Assembly: GCA_051000395.1 (NCBI GenBank)
Contig: JBPCOI010000083.1
Coordinates: 1-10,729, forward strand
Length of the DNA: 10,729 nt
Direction of reading: 5' to 3'
Origin: JBPCOI01 sp051000395
GTDB taxonomy: Bacteria > Actinomycetota > Actinomycetes > Mycobacteriales > Jatrophihabitantaceae
Part shown: positions 1 through 6,614 of the stretch, piece after piece
Numbering within the stretch: the first letter of the stretch is position 1
Layout of the letters: the number at the start of each line of letters is the position of its first letter
The notes under the pieces: model-generated
The model's input: the letters and a program-made list of their open reading frames with translations, nothing else
What the model was told of the DNA's origin: nothing
Databases searched by the model: none
Translations under genes and position numbers: made by a program

Positions 1-235
1 CCAAGATCACGGACAGCCCGGGACCGAGCCCGGGCGATCAACCACGCCCACAACACACCCAACCACAAGCAAGATCGACTCATGCGACAGCGGTCACTAC
101 GCGAACCGACCTGAATAAGCGAGGCTAACTGGCGACCCGGAACGATCTTGATTTCCGCACCGAGGCCCGGTCCGCCCTGCCGGGCTGCCTTCAGCGCGAC
201 GGCTGCGGCAGGATGACGGCGAGGAGGTTCCACAC
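1..235. other. Left-edge non-coding stretch with hairpin and CAAGATC words
   Basis: I see no convincing gene here. Visible structure: a 7-bp inverted repeat GCCCGGG (16-22) / CCCGGGC (29-35) with a 6-nt loop and no T tract, and the word CAAGATC at 2-8 and 70-76, with its complement GATCTTG at 144-150. The last two extend to a perfect 8-bp inverted pair, CAAGATCG (70-77) / CGATCTTG (143-150). Short frames run open from base 1 to stops at 112, 116 and 124, so the 3' end of an upstream gene could lie here, but none of the translations is recognisable. The hairpin could terminate a gene to the left, or the region could be the margin of a mobile element. Both ideas are inference. Confidence 0.35.
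221..227 (+). promoter_or_regulatory. Ribosome binding site of the FAD-dependent dehydrogenase gene
   Basis: GAGGAGG lies 8 nt before the GTG at 236. It is a near-perfect Shine-Dalgarno sequence and fixes that GTG as the start. Confidence 0.85.
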
Positions 236-1897
236 GTGGCTACCGATGCCGACGCGATCGTGGTGGGCGCCGGCCTTGCCGGCCTGGTCGCCGCCTGCGA
301 GCTGATCGAGGCCGGGCGTCGTGTCATGCTGCTCGACCAGGAACCGCAGCAGAACCTGGGCGGCCAGGCGTTCTGGTCCTTCGGCGGGCTGTTTCTCGTC
401 AACTCGCCCGAGCAGCGCCGCGTCGGCATCAAGGACAGCGTCGAGCTGGCCTGGCAGGACTGGCTGGGCACCGCCGGCTTCGACCGCCTCGACGACGAGG
501 ACGTCTGGGGACGGCGGTGGGCGCAGGCCTACGTCGACTTCGCGGCCGGGGAGAAGCGCGCCTGGCTGCACGAGCGCGGCGTGCGGTTGTTCCCCGTCGT
601 CGGCTGGGCCGAGCGCGGCGGCTACACGGCCAACGGGCCCGGCAACTCGGTGCCCCGCTTCCACATCACCTGGGGCACCGGCCCGGGGCTCGTCGCCCCG
701 TTCGCCGACCGCGTCAGTGCGGCAGCCGAGCGAGGCGTGCTCACCTTCGCGTTCCGGCATCGCGTCGACGAGCTGCTCGTCACCGGCGGCGTGGTGCACG
801 GCGTGCGCGGCGCGGTCCTGGAACCGTCACCCGTCCCGCGCGCCGCGCCGAGTTCGCGCGTCGAGATCGCCGAGTTCGAGTTCCACGCGCCGGCGGTGAT
901 CGTCACCTCGGGCGGCATCGGCGGCAACCTCGACCTCGTCCGCGCGAACTGGCCCGAACGGATGGGCCCGGCACCGGAGCACATGATCGCGGGCGTACCG
1001 GACTTCGTCGACGGACGCATGATCGCGATCACCGAGCGGGCCGGCGGCCGCGTGGTCAACCGCGACCGGATGTGGCACTACGTCGAAGGCATCCGCAACT
1101 ACGACCCGGTCTGGACCAACCACGGCATCCGGATCCTGCCGGGGCCGTCCTCGGTCTGGCTCGACGCGCGCGGCAACCGGCTGCCCGTCCCGCTGTTCCC
1201 CGGTTTCGACACGCTCGGCACGCTCGAGCACATCATGTCGACCGGGCACGAGCACACCTGGTTCGTGCTGACGAAGAAGATCATCGGCAAGGAGTTCGGG
1301 CTGTCCGGATCCGAGCAGAACCCCGACCTCACCGGCCGCAGCGTGCGTCAGGTGATCGACCGCGTGCGGGCCGAAATGCCCGCGCCGGTGCGGGCCTTCC
1401 TCGACCGGGGCGCCGACTTCGTCCAGGCCGACACGCTCGACGAGCTGATCAGGCGGATGAACGAGCTCACCGCGGAGGCGCTCCTCGATCCGGACACGGT
1501 GCGCCGCGAGATCATCGCCCGGGACCGCGAGATGGACAACGCCTACACCAAGGACCTACAGATCGTGGCGATGCGCCAGGCCCGCAGCTACCTGCCCGAC
1601 CGGCTCAGCCGGGTGGCGTCCCCGCACAAGCTCACCGACCCGAAGGCCGGACCGATGATCGCGGTACGGCTGAACCTGCTGACCCGAAAGACCCTCGGCG
1701 GGCTGAACACCGACCTGTCCTCGCGCGTCTTGGGCGAGGACGCTCAGCCGGTGCCCGGCCTGTACGCGGCGGGGGAGGTCGCCGGCTTCGGTGGCGGCGG
1801 GGTGCACGGTTACCGCTCCCTGGAGGGGACGTTCCTCGGTGGGTGCATCTTCAGCGGACGGGCCGCCGGCCGTGCCGCGGCACGGGAACTCGCCTGA
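236..1897 (+). CDS. FAD-binding dehydrogenase (FAD_binding_2 / KstD-like family)
   Basis: Protein of 553 residues, a flavoprotein of the fumarate reductase/3-ketosteroid dehydrogenase superfamily. The N-terminal Rossmann dinucleotide motif GAGLAG is at residues 11-16, followed by an acidic strand end (LLDQE, 32-36). A second FAD contact, TSGGIGG, is at 224-230. The C-terminal flavin segment LYAAGEVAGFGGGG covers 509-522. Length and layout match the actinobacterial group annotated as putative FAD-binding dehydrogenase, to which I recall M. tuberculosis Rv0785 belongs. The substrate is not known for that group; steroid or fumarate-type reduction is only superfamily analogy. No signal peptide or membrane segment is seen, so it is probably cytoplasmic. 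The start is GTG with GAGGAGG 8 nt upstream. It ends 5 bp from the stop of the convergent lipoprotein gene, with no obvious terminator between them. Confidence 0.93.
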   Translation: MATDADAIVVGAGLAGLVAACELIEAGRRVMLLDQEPQQNLGGQAFWSFGGLFLVNSPEQRRVGIKDSVELAWQDWLGTAGFDRLDDEDVWGRRWAQAYVDFAAGEKRAWLHERGVRLFPVVGWAERGGYTANGPGNSVPRFHITWGTGPGLVAPFADRVSAAAERGVLTFAFRHRVDELLVTGGVVHGVRGAVLEPSPVPRAAPSSRVEIAEFEFHAPAVIVTSGGIGGNLDLVRANWPERMGPAPEHMIAGVPDFVDGRMIAITERAGGRVVNRDRMWHYVEGIRNYDPVWTNHGIRILPGPSSVWLDARGNRLPVPLFPGFDTLGTLEHIMSTGHEHTWFVLTKKIIGKEFGLSGSEQNPDLTGRSVRQVIDRVRAEMPAPVRAFLDRGADFVQADTLDELIRRMNELTAEALLDPDTVRREIIARDREMDNAYTKDLQIVAMRQARSYLPDRLSRVASPHKLTDPKAGPMIAVRLNLLTRKTLGGLNTDLSSRVLGEDAQPVPGLYAAGEVAGFGGGGVHGYRSLEGTFLGGCIFSGRAAGRAAARELA

Positions 1898-1902
1898 CGC
1901 GA

Positions 1903-2574
1903 TCAGCCGCCGGTCTGCTTCATGGCCAGCGCCGCCAGCGCGGTGAGCCGCTTTGCCGCCTCCGCACCCTGGGCGAGGTCGGCGGCGAGGCTGACGGCGA
2001 TCGTGCGCTGCCCCGACACCGCCACGATGGTCGGGGCGTTGTAGCCGGTGCCCACACCGCCGGTGAGGATCGTGGCCGGCTTCCCGTCGACGCTCGCCGG
2101 CGCCTGCGTCGCGCCGTTGGCCAGGTAGGCGGCGACGGTCGCGGGGATGCGCTGCGCCGCCAGCGCAGCGGTCTGGTAGAGGCTCACGCCGATCTCCACC
2201 CGCGGCGTCGGCGCGGTCGTGGCGCCCCCGGGCAGGCCGTAGCGGCAGTTCAGATAGCTGATGCGGCCGATGTCCTTCTCCGCGACGCCGACGACGAAAG
2301 CCGTGCGACCGGCAACCGGCCCGCCGAGCGCGGTGTCGATGCTCGACAGCGGCAGCAGGTCGTCGCAGGTGCCCGGCAGCTTGGTCATCGTCGGGACGCT
2401 GGCCGACGTCGACGGGCGAGCCGAGGTGGAGCCGGGGGACGACGAGGATGCGGTCGGCGGCGCGTCGACATAGACCGTCTTCTCCGCGCGCGGGCCGTGG
2501 TTCGTCGAGCAGCCGGCAATCAGGGCGGTGCTAGCGAGCGCGATGGCGGCCAGCCGGCGGTTAGGTGCGCGCAT
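1903..2574 (-). CDS. Secreted lipoprotein, DUF3558-like
   Basis: Protein of 223 residues from the ATG at 2574. It begins with a classic lipoprotein signal: basic n-region (RAPNRR), hydrophobic stretch from residue 8 to about 19, and lipobox LIAGC with the lipidated Cys at residue 22. It should be lipid-anchored outside the membrane. An Ala/Ser/Thr/Pro-rich linker follows (about 40-62). The folded part opens with a TCDDLLPL segment and has a second Cys in NCRYG; this two-Cys layout resembles actinobacterial DUF3558 lipoproteins. The assignment is by pattern only and the function is unknown. The frame extends upstream to a GTG at 2598, but the ATG gives the better signal peptide. A TANNNT-type -10 (TATCGT) sits 6 nt before the ATG, consistent with a leaderless mRNA. 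It is the last gene of the minus-strand train and converges on the FAD dehydrogenase gene. Confidence 0.85.
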   Translation of the reverse strand: MRAPNRRLAAIALASTALIAGCSTNHGPRAEKTVYVDAPPTASSSSPGSTSARPSTSASVPTMTKLPGTCDDLLPLSSIDTALGGPVAGRTAFVVGVAEKDIGRISYLNCRYGLPGGATTAPTPRVEIGVSLYQTAALAAQRIPATVAAYLANGATQAPASVDGKPATILTGGVGTGYNAPTIVAVSGQRTIAVSLAADLAQGAEAAKRLTALAALAMKQTGG

Positions 2575-2580
2575 CCTTCG

Positions 2581-2586
2581 ACGATA
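2581..2586 (-). promoter_or_regulatory. Candidate leaderless -10 box of the lipoprotein gene
   Basis: Read on the minus strand, TATCGT is followed by CGAAGG and then the ATG at 2574. The A of the ATG is the seventh base after the hexamer, the geometry of TANNNT promoters that give leaderless mRNAs in actinobacteria. I see no good -35 element. The hexamer could occur by chance. Confidence 0.35.
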
Positions 2587-2646
2587 ACCAGCCAACACCG
2601 GCGAACCGCGGATTCCACGCAGGCTGTTATCAGTCGGTGATGTGCC

Positions 2647-3153
2647 TCAGTCCCGCAGCGGGTGCGCGCCGAAGTAGGACTTGGCGCGCAGCGGGACCGA
2701 CCGCAACGCGAGCAGGTTCAGCGGGTGGGCGAGGCGCAGCAGCGGCGCGGCGCGGGCGGCGGGCTCCAGCGCTGCTGTCCAGGTGAAGCGGCTGCCCGCG
2801 GCCGTCTTCTCGAGGAGGTAGTCCTCGGCGAAGCGCGCGAGGATCGGCCGGTTCGCCTGCGTGCCGTAGAACGACTTTCGGGTTCCGTCCTCCCACCGGA
2901 AGAACCTCTCGCGCACCGCCATCGCGTTCGCGGGCAGGACGACCTCCCGGGTCGTGCCGACGCCGAACGGGCGCGGGGAGGTCCATTCCAGCTTGCGCAG
3001 TCCGAGGCCCCAGGCGCCGAGGGAGCGCTCGGAGGTCAACGATTGCCAGACACGCTCCGGTGGCACGTCCAGCTCGACCGGAAACCGGTACACGTACGGC
3101 GCGCTGTCGAAGAACGACTCGTCGCAGGGCTCGAGTGGGTACCAGTGCGTCAT
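2647..3153 (-). CDS. SRPBCC (START/polyketide cyclase-like) family protein
   Basis: Protein of 168 residues from the ATG at 3153; an in-frame GTG at 3171 would add six residues. The pattern fits the SRPBCC fold: an early strand YVYRFPVELDVPPERVWQSL with the usual bend and helix, a central antiparallel part with alternating hydrophobics (VGTTREVVL, ERFFRWEDG), and a C-terminal amphipathic helix (about 135-155) that would close the hydrophobic cavity. Proteins of this fold bind or convert hydrophobic ligands, but the family is very broad and no catalytic residue can be named. It has no signal peptide. It lies 46 bp downstream of the thioesterase gene on the same strand, so probably shares its transcript. 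Neither possible start has a clear Shine-Dalgarno sequence. Fold assignment is moderately sure; the role is unknown. Confidence 0.82.
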   Translation of the reverse strand: MTHWYPLEPCDESFFDSAPYVYRFPVELDVPPERVWQSLTSERSLGAWGLGLRKLEWTSPRPFGVGTTREVVLPANAMAVRERFFRWEDGTRKSFYGTQANRPILARFAEDYLLEKTAAGSRFTWTAALEPAARAAPLLRLAHPLNLLALRSVPLRAKSYFGAHPLRD

Positions 3154-3199
3154 GCGTGCAGCATGCCGCACCGGCGAGCCGTCGCGGTGCTGCGCTCCC

Positions 3200-3649
3200 T
3201 CAGCTGCCGGGACGTGCGCTCAGCGCGCCGAGCGCTGCGCGGATCTCCGGCGGAACGGGTACCGGGCGGCGGTCGGAGCGCGAGACGTAGACGTGCACGA
3301 AGCGGCCCACCGCCGCGGGTTCGTCGCCAGCGCCGAACAGGGCGAGGCGGTAGACGACGCTGGACGTGCCGAGCTTGTCCAGGCCGATGCCCGCGGTGAC
3401 GACCTCGGGGAAGCGCAGTTCGGCGAAGTAACGACAGGACGTCTCGACGACCAGCCCCAGCGCCGGCAGTTGCCTGATGTCGCATCTGGCCGCCTCGATC
3501 AGCCAGCCGTTGACCGCCGTGTCGAACATCGAGTAATGCACGACGTTGTTGACGTGCCCGTACGTGTCGTCGTCCGACCAGCGGGTCGGCACCGAGCGCA
3601 GGACGCGAAAGTCGCTCCGGCGTAAGGCTTTCGGCTCGGATTCGGTCAT
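3200..3649 (-). CDS. Acyl-CoA thioesterase, 4-hydroxybenzoyl-CoA thioesterase-like hotdog
   Basis: Protein of 149 residues, the normal size of a single-hotdog thioesterase. The signature RWSDDDTYGHVNN at residues 23-35, followed by HYSMFD, is the family's active-site region. An acidic residue here (one of Asp26-28) should be the catalytic carboxylate that attacks or activates water on the acyl-CoA thioester. A second conserved stretch, SCRYFAELRFPE (71-82), forms the long central helix/strand border. It is expected to be cytoplasmic and to hydrolyse an acyl-CoA to free acid and CoA; chain type cannot be inferred. Its ATG overlaps the stop of the MFS gene in an ATGA (3646-3649), and no Shine-Dalgarno sequence is visible, so translational coupling is likely. 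The same frame stays open far upstream through the MFS gene, but that part is out of phase with the transporter and is not coding. Confidence 0.92.
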   Translation of the reverse strand: MTESEPKALRRSDFRVLRSVPTRWSDDDTYGHVNNVVHYSMFDTAVNGWLIEAARCDIRQLPALGLVVETSCRYFAELRFPEVVTAGIGLDKLGTSSVVYRLALFGAGDEPAAVGRFVHVYVSRSDRRPVPVPPEIRAALGALSARPGS

Positions 3650-4842
3650 GGCCTGGATGTTGCCAGCTCGTCGTCGACGAAGCGCGGCAGGCTCGCCCGC
3701 CAGCCAGCGGCGAGCGCGATCAGCACGGCCGCGAACAGCAGCGCGAGCGGCAGCGTCCACGAGCCCGTCGCGCCGTAGAGCACCCCGAACAGCAACGGCC
3801 CGGTGCCCGCGACGAGATAGCCGATCGCCTGTACGAACGCCGACAGCGCGGCCGTGGTCTCCGCCGTCCGCGACCGCAGCCCGATCAAGGTGAGTGCGAC
3901 GGGGAACATGCCGCTGCCGATGCCGCTGAGCACCATCCACACCCACGCGCCGCCGGCCGGGTCGAGCGCCAAGCCGAGGTAGGCGGCGAGGTAGCACCCG
4001 CTGAGCACGGCGAGCAGCGCGCGGTGCCACCGCGCCGGCACGGTGGGCGCCAGCATCGAGACCGGGATGGACAGCGCGGACAGCACCGCCACCATCGCGC
4101 CGGCGGTGCCCTGCGCGATGCCGTGCGCGTGCAGGAACTTGGCGAACCAGCCGAAGGCGACGTAGGCCTGGAAGGACTGGAACGCGAAGAAGATCGTCAA
4201 CGCCCACGCGGTGCGGCTGCGCACCAGCCGGGTCGCGGCCAGACCGCGCGGCGCGAAGGGGTTCGGGCGGTCGTGGCGCAGTGTCGGCAGCCACGGCAGC
4301 ACGGCCAGCGCGCTGAACAGCGCCCAGGAACCGAGGCCGAAGCGCCAGCCGTCCCCGATCGTCCCGAACGGGACGGTGAGTCCGGCGCCGGCCGTGGTGC
4401 CGACCGCCAGCGCGGTCGTGTAGACGGCGGTCATCCGGCCGATGTGCTCCGGGAAGTGTCGCTTGACCAGCGTCGGCAGCAGCACGTTCGCGATCGCGCC
4501 GCCGCTCAGCGCCAGGACGCTCAGCAGCACGAATAGCCACACCGACGCGGCCAGGGCGCGCGTCACGAGCCCGAGCGTCATCGCGAGCAGCGCGGTCACG
4601 AGCAGGGCATGCGGCCCGAAGCGGTGCGAGAGTCGCGGCGCTGCCGAGCCGATCACCGCGAAGCAGATCACCGGCAGCGTCGTGATCAACCCGGCCAGCC
4701 CGCTGCCGGTGTGCAGCCCCGACTGCAGCTCGTCGAGCACCGCCCCGACGCTGGTCACCGCGGTGCGCATCGACAGCCCGGTGAGCACCAGTGCCGCGCC
4801 AAGCAGCCAAGGCTGTCGCGCGGGCGTGCTCACGTCCGCCAT
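3646..4842 (-). CDS. MFS transporter, CynX/NimT-like
   Basis: Integral membrane transporter of 398 residues from the ATG at 4842. About twelve hydrophobic segments are visible, with a central loop rich in charge and proline (RHDRPNPFAPRG) dividing two halves. The early motif SMRTAVTSVGAVLDE, the LPVICFAVIGSAAPRLSHRFG segment and ANVLLPTLVKRHFP are typical of the CynX/NimT branch of the major facilitator superfamily (cyanate and 2-nitroimidazole transporter relatives), where the substrate usually remains unassigned. It is encoded between an acyl-CoA ligase and an acyl-CoA thioesterase, so export or uptake of an organic acid is a reasonable guess. Alternative starts are GTG at 4857 (longer) and GTG at 4833, the latter with GGCAGG 9 nt upstream; the true start is unsettled within these 24 bases. 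The stop overlaps the thioesterase start by 4 bp. Confidence 0.9.
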   Translation of the reverse strand: MADVSTPARQPWLLGAALVLTGLSMRTAVTSVGAVLDELQSGLHTGSGLAGLITTLPVICFAVIGSAAPRLSHRFGPHALLVTALLAMTLGLVTRALAASVWLFVLLSVLALSGGAIANVLLPTLVKRHFPEHIGRMTAVYTTALAVGTTAGAGLTVPFGTIGDGWRFGLGSWALFSALAVLPWLPTLRHDRPNPFAPRGLAATRLVRSRTAWALTIFFAFQSFQAYVAFGWFAKFLHAHGIAQGTAGAMVAVLSALSIPVSMLAPTVPARWHRALLAVLSGCYLAAYLGLALDPAGGAWVWMVLSGIGSGMFPVALTLIGLRSRTAETTAALSAFVQAIGYLVAGTGPLLFGVLYGATGSWTLPLALLFAAVLIALAAGWRASLPRFVDDELATSRP

Positions 4843-4871
4843 CCTGCCGGTGCTCACGCGAAGCCCGTCCC

Positions 4872-4887
4872 GCCGGCCTCGGCCGGC
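4872..4887. other. GC hairpin in the ligase-transporter gap
   Basis: GCCGGCC (4872-4878) and GGCCGGC (4881-4887) form a perfect inverted repeat around TC. Folded as RNA, the likely form is a 5-bp GC stem with a 6-nt loop. It lies in the 58-74 bp gap between the acyl-CoA ligase stop and the transporter start. There is no T tract on either strand, so it is not a classic intrinsic terminator. It could reduce read-through or be an RNA-processing point within the gene train, or be a chance product of high GC. Confidence 0.4.
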
Positions 4888-4915
4888 CTCCCGGTCCTCG
4901 GGCAGGACGCCGTGC

Positions 4916-6544
4916 TCAGGCGGTCGGCAGCACGTGATCGGCGAAGCGGTCGCGCAACGTCTTCTTCGAGAACTTCCCGACGCTGGTCTTGGGAATCTCG
5001 TCGATGAACACGACGTCGTCGGGCAGCTGCCACTTGGTGAGCCGCTCGGCGAGGAAGTCCAGGACCTCCTCGCGGCTCAACGTCTGGCCCTCCTTCACCA
5101 CCACGCACGCCATCGGCCGCTCGGACCACTTGGGGTGTGCGATCGCTATGACGGCGGCCTCGGCGACCTTCGGGTGTCCCATGATCGCGTTCTCCAGGTC
5201 GACGGAGCTGATCCACTCGCCGCCGGACTTGACCAGATCCTTGGTGCGGTCGACCAGGCGCAGGTAGCCCAGCGAGGAGATCGACGCAACGTCGCCGGTC
5301 CGCAGCCAGCCGTCGGGAGCGAATTGCTCACCGGGCTCGTCGGTGCGGTAGTACTGGCTGGCCAGCCACGGCCCGCGGCATTCGAGTTCCCCGGACGCCT
5401 CGTCGTCCCACGGCAGCTCCGCGCGGGTCGCGGAATCGACGATGCGCATCTCCACCCCGGGCGGTGCGAGGCCGGCAGTGGCCCGGACATCGGCCTTCTC
5501 GTCCTCGGGCAGGTCGGCGAATTCCGAGCGCAGCGTGCACACCGAGCCCAGCGGCGACATCTCCGTCATCCCCCAGGCCTGCCTGATCGGCAGGCCGATC
5601 TTCTCGCGCCACGCCTCCGACAGGGACTTCGGCACCGCGGAGCCGCCGCAGATGATGACGCGCAGGTGCGACAGGTCGTGTTGGTCGAGCAGCGGCACCA
5701 TGCCCATCCAGATCGTCGGCACGCCCGCCGCGACGGTGACCTGTTCGGACTCCATCAGCTTCAGCAGCGCGGGCGGGGTGAGGTCCGGGCCGGGCATCAC
5801 CAGCGATGCGCCGGCGAGGAAAGCCGCGTACGGCAGACCCCACGCGTTGGCGTGGAACATCGGCACGACCGGCAGGACCTTGTCCGAGTCGTCCAGGCCG
5901 AATACGCCGACGGTCAGGCTGGCGTTCGAGTGCAACCACGTGGAGCGGTGCGAGTAGAGCACCCCCTTCGGGTTGCCGGTCGTGCCGCTCGTGTAGCACA
6001 GCGCGGCTGCCTGGCGCTCGTCGCTGACGCGGTCGCTGAAGTCCAGCTCCTCGACTCCGGAAAGCAGCTCGTCGTAGTGCAGGATGCGCGGGTCGTCGGG
6101 TACCTCGGCATCGGCGCCGTCGTCCATCACGATGACGTGCTTGACCGTCTCGAGCTGCGGCAGGTACCGGGCGAACAGCGGCAGGAGGGACCGGTCGACG
6201 AAGACGGCCTCGTCCTCAGCGTGGTTGACCGTGTAGACCAGCTGCTCCGGGAAGTAACGGATGTTGCCGGTGTGCATCACCCGCCCGGTACCGGGGATCG
6301 CGAAGTAGAGGCTCAGGTGCCGGGCGGTGTTCCACGCGAAGGTGCCGACCCGCCCGCCCGCCGAGAGGCCGAGGTGCTCCAGCGCAGCGGCGATCCTGCG
6401 GGTCTCGCCCGCGACGTCGGCGAAGGTGCGCCGGTCCAGACCCGAGGCCGAGCTGGTGACGACGGTCCTGGTGCCGTAATACCGCACGCCGCGGTCGAAG
6501 ATCCAGTTCGTGGTAAGCGGGGTGTCCTGCATCAGTCCCAACAT
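4916..6544 (-). CDS. AMP-forming fatty acyl-CoA ligase (DmdB/FadD type)
   Basis: Protein of 542 residues, full length for the ANL superfamily. It activates a carboxylic acid with ATP to an acyl-adenylate and then forms the CoA thioester. Motifs: P-loop YTSGTTGNPKG at 184-194; PMFHANAWG at 228-236 (acyl pocket wall); GMTEMSP at 325-331; YRTDEP and GWLRTGD at 399-404 and 412-418 with the ribose-binding Asp; hinge and CoA motif KSGGEWISS at 439-447; catalytic Lys524 in KTSVGKFSKK. The N-terminus MLGLMQDTPL is typical of the DmdB-like medium-chain/3-methylthiopropionate-CoA ligase branch. The exact acid is unknown. It is cytoplasmic. It has no Shine-Dalgarno sequence before the ATG at 6544; an ATG at 6532 with GGGA just upstream is the alternative. 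It is followed on the same strand by the MFS and thioesterase genes. Confidence 0.94.
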   Translation of the reverse strand: MLGLMQDTPLTTNWIFDRGVRYYGTRTVVTSSASGLDRRTFADVAGETRRIAAALEHLGLSAGGRVGTFAWNTARHLSLYFAIPGTGRVMHTGNIRYFPEQLVYTVNHAEDEAVFVDRSLLPLFARYLPQLETVKHVIVMDDGADAEVPDDPRILHYDELLSGVEELDFSDRVSDERQAAALCYTSGTTGNPKGVLYSHRSTWLHSNASLTVGVFGLDDSDKVLPVVPMFHANAWGLPYAAFLAGASLVMPGPDLTPPALLKLMESEQVTVAAGVPTIWMGMVPLLDQHDLSHLRVIICGGSAVPKSLSEAWREKIGLPIRQAWGMTEMSPLGSVCTLRSEFADLPEDEKADVRATAGLAPPGVEMRIVDSATRAELPWDDEASGELECRGPWLASQYYRTDEPGEQFAPDGWLRTGDVASISSLGYLRLVDRTKDLVKSGGEWISSVDLENAIMGHPKVAEAAVIAIAHPKWSERPMACVVVKEGQTLSREEVLDFLAERLTKWQLPDDVVFIDEIPKTSVGKFSKKTLRDRFADHVLPTA

Positions 6545-6601
6545 GGCGTGATCGTGGTCGACGTGGCGGTTCTGGGCAAGCCTTGGCGGCCGACTGCTCG
6601 C

Positions 6602-6612
6602 GGTGTCACACC
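6602..6612. promoter_or_regulatory. Small palindrome upstream of the acyl-CoA ligase gene
   Basis: GGTGTCACACC is an 11-bp perfect palindrome around a central C, lying in the 70-bp gap between the hydrolase stop and the ligase start, about 58-68 bp before the latter. It could be a half or core of an operator (TetR-type regulators often control acyl-CoA genes) if a separate ligase promoter exists. On the minus strand, TTGCCC (6574-6579) and CACGAT (6551-6556) are spaced 17 bp and could form a weak promoter. All of this is inference. Confidence 0.2.
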
Positions 6613-6614
6613 AA

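Noticed and set aside
1892..1910. Bidirectional terminator between the convergent FAD dehydrogenase and lipoprotein genes
   Set aside because: Only 5 bp separate the stop codons and I see no stem followed by a T run on either strand.
517..2640. Plus-strand open frame of about 700 codons crossing the FAD dehydrogenase gene and the antisense of the lipoprotein
   Set aside because: Arg/Gly/Ala-rich low-complexity translation with no domain, in a shifted frame relative to the clear flavoprotein. Typical open frame of GC-rich DNA.
3200..4810. 536-codon minus-strand frame suggesting a fusion of an unknown domain to the thioesterase
   Set aside because: The part above 3649 is the MFS gene read out of phase and is Arg/Ala-rich without domains. 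The thioesterase alone has normal family length and an ATGA-coupled start.
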